Positions 61,427 through 64,000 of a stretch of 64,000 nucleotides of DNA are shown here, one piece after another. A program made the position numbers and the translations under genes. This stretch comes from UBA3792 sp964426415. Lineage in GTDB: Bacteria; Bacillota; Clostridia; Christensenellales; CAG-138. How positions within the stretch are numbered: position 1 is the first letter of the stretch; each line of letters begins with the position of its first letter. The stretch is taken from assembly GCA_964426415.1 (NCBI GenBank), contig CAYRQM010000003.1, forward strand, positions 15,706 through 79,705. The letters run 5' to 3'. The notes beneath the pieces were generated by a model, which saw nothing but the letters and a program-made list of their open reading frames with translations, made no database searches and was not told the DNA's origin.

Positions 61427-62555
61427 ATAAATACTCGTAAAGCAGTTGTGCATTGGTTTCGATGTCAAATACGATCACGGAGGCGACGTTCTTACTTGCA
61501 TAATGCCAAGTATCGTCAAACGGCACACGCGTGTTTTGGACGGCGACTTCTTCCCCGACGACCACCGTCTTTGCCAGATCGTACAACAGGGAGAACGGGA
61601 TGTTGGTGCGGATGTAGTCGGATGCGTAGTTGATAAGCTCCGTCGCCATGTTGAGGTCGAAGTTGGCGCGCACTTTTTGATACAGCGCCAGCATAAAGCG
61701 TCTTTGCCGTTCCGCACGACCCCAGTCGCCCGTTCCCGTGCTGCGGTTGCGGCAAAATTGCAGCGCCTGTTGCCCGGTCAGATGCGCAAGCCCTTCTTTT
61801 ACATGGGCGTCATCGGGACACGCCGAATTGATGTTGTTCGCTTCCAAGGAGGTAATGGTCAGGTCGATGCCGCCCACCGCGTCAACCAACTGTTTGAACT
61901 CGGAAAACGCCAGCGTCACATAATATTGAATGTCCAGATCGAACAGCTCGTTGAAGGTGTTGACGGCAAGCCCCGCGCCGCCAAAGTGGTAGCAGGTGTT
62001 CAGCCGATTCCAGTTTTTGCGTCCGACAATCGGGACATAGGCGTCACGCTGAAAGGACACCAGCTTGGCTTCATTTGTGGCGCGATTGTAGGACAAAAGC
62101 AGCATCACGTCGGTACGGTTGCTCGCCTCTTGGTAGGAGACGCCGTCCTGCCCCAAGATGAGGATGTTCACCACGTTTGCGTCGATGCTTGCTCGCTTGT
62201 AAATGTCCTGCGGCGCAGCGCTTTCTTCGTCATCGATCAGTTCGGCGTCCAGCGCCTCATCGCTCGGCGCGGTATCGGATATTTCCGCATCGGGCGGAAC
62301 CAGCACGGCGGGACGTGCCGTCGCATCCGGGTCGGTGGACGGCTGCGCTACGATGCGCACGGTTTTGTCGAACATATTGCCAACCCGCAGCAGCGCACTG
62401 CCAAATGGTGACAGGCAAAACCACAAAGCCAGCCCGCCCAACACCAGCAAAATGCTGCCCGCAACGATCCAGCCCGTGAAGCGTCGTTTCTTGCGGTGCT
62501 TTTGTGCTTCTTCCGGTGTGGAACAGGCGGATGATTTGTCTTGTTTCTCGCTCAT
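61413..62555 (-). CDS. LytR-CpsA-Psr (LCP) family wall polymer ligase
   Basis: A 380-residue membrane protein. A charged cytoplasmic tail and one transmembrane helix (about residues 28-50) precede an acidic linker. The LCP domain has LILGQDGVSYQEASNRTDVM (conserved RTD), KLVSFQRDAYVPIVG, RLNTCYHFGGAGLAVNTFNE, VGGIDLTIT and CRNRSTGTGDWGRAERQRR. LCP enzymes transfer teichoic acids or other glycopolymers to peptidoglycan. The ATG at 62555 has GGAG 7 nt upstream. Pairing with murI fits wall assembly. Confidence 0.93.
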   Translation of the reverse strand: MSEKQDKSSACSTPEEAQKHRKKRRFTGWIVAGSILLVLGGLALWFCLSPFGSALLRVGNMFDKTVRIVAQPSTDPDATARPAVLVPPDAEISDTAPSDEALDAELIDDEESAAPQDIYKRASIDANVVNILILGQDGVSYQEASNRTDVMLLLSYNRATNEAKLVSFQRDAYVPIVGRKNWNRLNTCYHFGGAGLAVNTFNELFDLDIQYYVTLAFSEFKQLVDAVGGIDLTITSLEANNINSACPDDAHVKEGLAHLTGQQALQFCRNRSTGTGDWGRAERQRRFMLALYQKVRANFDLNMATELINYASDYIRTNIPFSLLYDLAKTVVVGEEVAVQNTRVPFDDTWHYASKNVASVIVFDIETNAQLLYEYLYGTN

Positions 62556-62583
62556 ATCCGTACTCCAAACAAATTCTTGCCCT

Positions 62584-62612
62584 ACTATACCACAGTTTGC
62601 CGCTCGATGCAA
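62584..62612 (-). promoter_or_regulatory. Promoter of the LCP-murI operon
   Basis: On the minus strand TTGCAT (62607-62612), 17 bp, TATAGT (62584-62589), about 29 nt before the LCP start. Confidence 0.65.
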
Positions 62613-62628
62613 TGACGTCTTGCGCAGG

Positions 62629-63783
62629 CTAACCGCGCTTTGCCCGCCCAATGGAGCATTCGCTCATGAACAGCATCAAGCCCGCGACTGCCAGCAGAAA
62701 ACAGGGAAAGAAGGCAATTCCGATCCAATCGCAAAGCACGCCAACCAGCTTGGGCATAAACGTCGTGCCAAGGTACGCGCATGCCATCTCGACGCCGACA
62801 AGCGACTGGGCGTATTCCGCGCCAAAGCGCGACGGCGTTGCATGGATGATGCTGGGATAAATGGGCGCGCAGCCAAGCCCAATCACAAGTAAACCTGCCG
62901 CCGCAACGATCTGTCCAAACGGAAGCAGCAAGAGTGCAATGCCCCCAAAGATCAGCCCAATCCCCAAGCGAATCATCCTTTGATCCCCCATTCGCTCGGA
63001 GAGAAATCCGCTGATGAAGCGACCCAGCGTGATTCCGCCAAAGAACAGCACGGCGTAGAACGCGGCGTTTGCGGCGCTGACGCCCTTAACCGCGTTCATC
63101 CAGCTGCTTGCCCACAGCCCCACGGACGCTTCGAGGGCACAATAGCAAAAGAAGGTCACAAACAGCGCCTTTGCGCCCGGCAGCGCTGCCGCCTGTCTGA
63201 GCGAAAGCACCTTGCCGCGCTTGCCGTCGTCCGCGGCGGAGCCCTTCCAAAGCGGAATTGCGCAGAGCAGCAGTACGGTTATGATCAGCTGGATCACGCC
63301 AATGACGCGATAGCCTGCACGCCACCCGCCGTCCGCGCCAAGGCACAACCCCATGATGTACGGGCCTACGGATGCACCAACGCCCCACATGCAATGCAGC
63401 CATGACATATGGCGCGCCTTGAAATGCAGCGCCACATAGTTGTTGAGCGCTGAATCGATCGCGCCCGCGCCAAGCCCATAGGGCAGCGCGCACAGCAGGA
63501 GCTGCCAATAGCGGGTGCAAAAGGAGAACCCAAAGAGCGCAGCCGCCGTCAGCGCGACGGAAACCACCGCGATCTTGCCCGTTCCAAAGCGATGGATCAG
63601 CCGATCGGCAAGCAAGCTTGCGGCAATCGTGCAGGCTGCGATCACCATTGCGATGTTCCCGGCGCCCGATACGGTCGAACCCATCTGCTCGAAAATGCTC
63701 GGCCACACGCTGCCCAGCAGCGAATCCGGCAGACCCAAGCTGATGAAGCTGATATAGATGATGGCAAGCAACAGTCCGATCAT
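62629..63783 (-). CDS. Major facilitator superfamily transporter
   Basis: A 384-residue protein with about 12 transmembrane helices. Early motifs are YISFISLGLPDSLLGSVWPS and LADRLIHRFGTGKIAVVSV (the MFS loop 2-3 motif), with FISGFLSERMGDQRMIR at loop 8-9. It resembles the fucose-permease/FHS-like branch. The substrate is unknown. A stop lies in frame 7 codons upstream, so the ATG is the first start; only a weak GGCGG precedes it. The leader is about 110 nt. Confidence 0.88.
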   Translation of the reverse strand: MIGLLLAIIYISFISLGLPDSLLGSVWPSIFEQMGSTVSGAGNIAMVIAACTIAASLLADRLIHRFGTGKIAVVSVALTAAALFGFSFCTRYWQLLLCALPYGLGAGAIDSALNNYVALHFKARHMSWLHCMWGVGASVGPYIMGLCLGADGGWRAGYRVIGVIQLIITVLLLCAIPLWKGSAADDGKRGKVLSLRQAAALPGAKALFVTFFCYCALEASVGLWASSWMNAVKGVSAANAAFYAVLFFGGITLGRFISGFLSERMGDQRMIRLGIGLIFGGIALLLLPFGQIVAAAGLLVIGLGCAPIYPSIIHATPSRFGAEYAQSLVGVEMACAYLGTTFMPKLVGVLCDWIGIAFFPCFLLAVAGLMLFMSECSIGRAKRG

Positions 63784-63899
63784 CTGCAGCCGCCAAACCG
63801 CGCATCAACCGCGCAGAAAGCATCGCAGCATACGCCCGCCGCCCCATTCGTTCGCATTCGGAACACTTTGCCACCCGCTTCCCATCAAAAATCAAAGGA

Positions 63900-63928
63900 A
63901 GCATAGCATCCTTTCCAACCCCTGTCAA
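63900..63928 (-). promoter_or_regulatory. Promoter of the MFS transporter gene
   Basis: On the minus strand a perfect TTGACA (63923-63928), 17 bp, TATGCT (63900-63905). Confidence 0.5.
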
Positions 63929-64000
63929 GCGCCCCAAACGTTGGAGTTGGTGTAAAATAGTTCCGGGTAAAAGTGAGGGAGGATTGCGCGTAGGGGGAGG
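63929..64000. other. Window-end intergenic stretch
   Basis: No gene is visible in the last 72 nt. A TAAAAT (63953-63958) and a purine-rich GTGAGGGAGG near 63974 could be a promoter -10 and ribosome site of a plus-strand gene starting beyond the window. This is not certain. Confidence 0.25.

Overview
The window looks like the chromosome of a GC-rich, endospore-forming Firmicute of the class Clostridia, probably an uncultured gut-type lineage such as Oscillospirales or Christensenellales. The evidence is two adjacent alpha/beta-type SASP genes, spoIIID behind a sigma-E-like promoter, a RemA/YlbF/Asp23 complement, a class B sortase, and the syntenies yicC-remA-gmk-rpoZ-priA and miaB-ylbF-mutS-mutL-miaA. 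Housekeeping genes dominate. I see no prophage, CRISPR array or insertion sequence. Promoters are mostly near-consensus sigma-A boxes with 16-18 bp spacers, and many genes overlap by ATGA, which suggests tight translational coupling.

Layout. 1-2214: minus-strand yicC-remA-gmk-rpoZ-priA operon. 2231-7991: DUF4364 regulator-pcrA-ligA-AIR-synthase-like operon. 8008-10562: class B sortase and a secreted cysteine-repeat protein. 10563-11077: dispersed repeats and tRNA-Pro(GGG). 11103-13931: a selenium/sulfur-handling module (class V aminotransferase divergent from YedE, a TusA-like YedF and DUF3343). 13905-14498: tandem 173 bp repeats bracketed by two nearly identical terminators. 14525-17175: AGCS symporter, a YcxB-like membrane protein and a hot-dog thioesterase. 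17217-17467: repeats and tRNA-Ala(GGC). 17516-23936: class A PBP, a two-component system and a SPOR protein. 23946-26645: RNase H, a Xer-type recombinase, a Cys-rich small protein and lexA. 26639-35024: one long overlapping operon, miaB-ylbF-mutS-mutL-miaA-ALRP. 35035-35593: SASP pair. 35592-42327: recG, fakA-asp23, yebC, and a degenerate NagB-like protein with an alpha/beta hydrolase. 42408-45387: Crp-family regulator with a NitT/TauT-type ABC transporter, divergent from maf-hyp-uvrC. 48132-52146: membrane protein, EF-G-like GTPase and ahcY. 52118-57454: ThiF-like protein, ctpA-type protease, thrC, a P-loop protein and glyS. 57462-60327: recD2 and comF. 60294-63928: spoIIID, murI, an LCP protein and an MFS transporter.

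The window combines DNA repair (mutS/L, uvrC, recG, pcrA, ligA, recD2, lexA), tRNA modification (miaA/miaB), envelope building (PBP, LCP, murI, sortase) and sporulation. No single undescribed multi-gene system stands out. The points most worth a second look are: three genes whose -10 box predicts a leaderless mRNA; terminator-like hairpins whose 3' arm carries the next gene's Shine-Dalgarno; divergent promoters sharing or mirroring their elements; repeat blocks bracketed by duplicated terminator sequence; a NagB paralogue that has lost catalytic residues; and the selenium/sulfur module. No database search was possible, so family names rest on recognised motifs and remembered family sequences.
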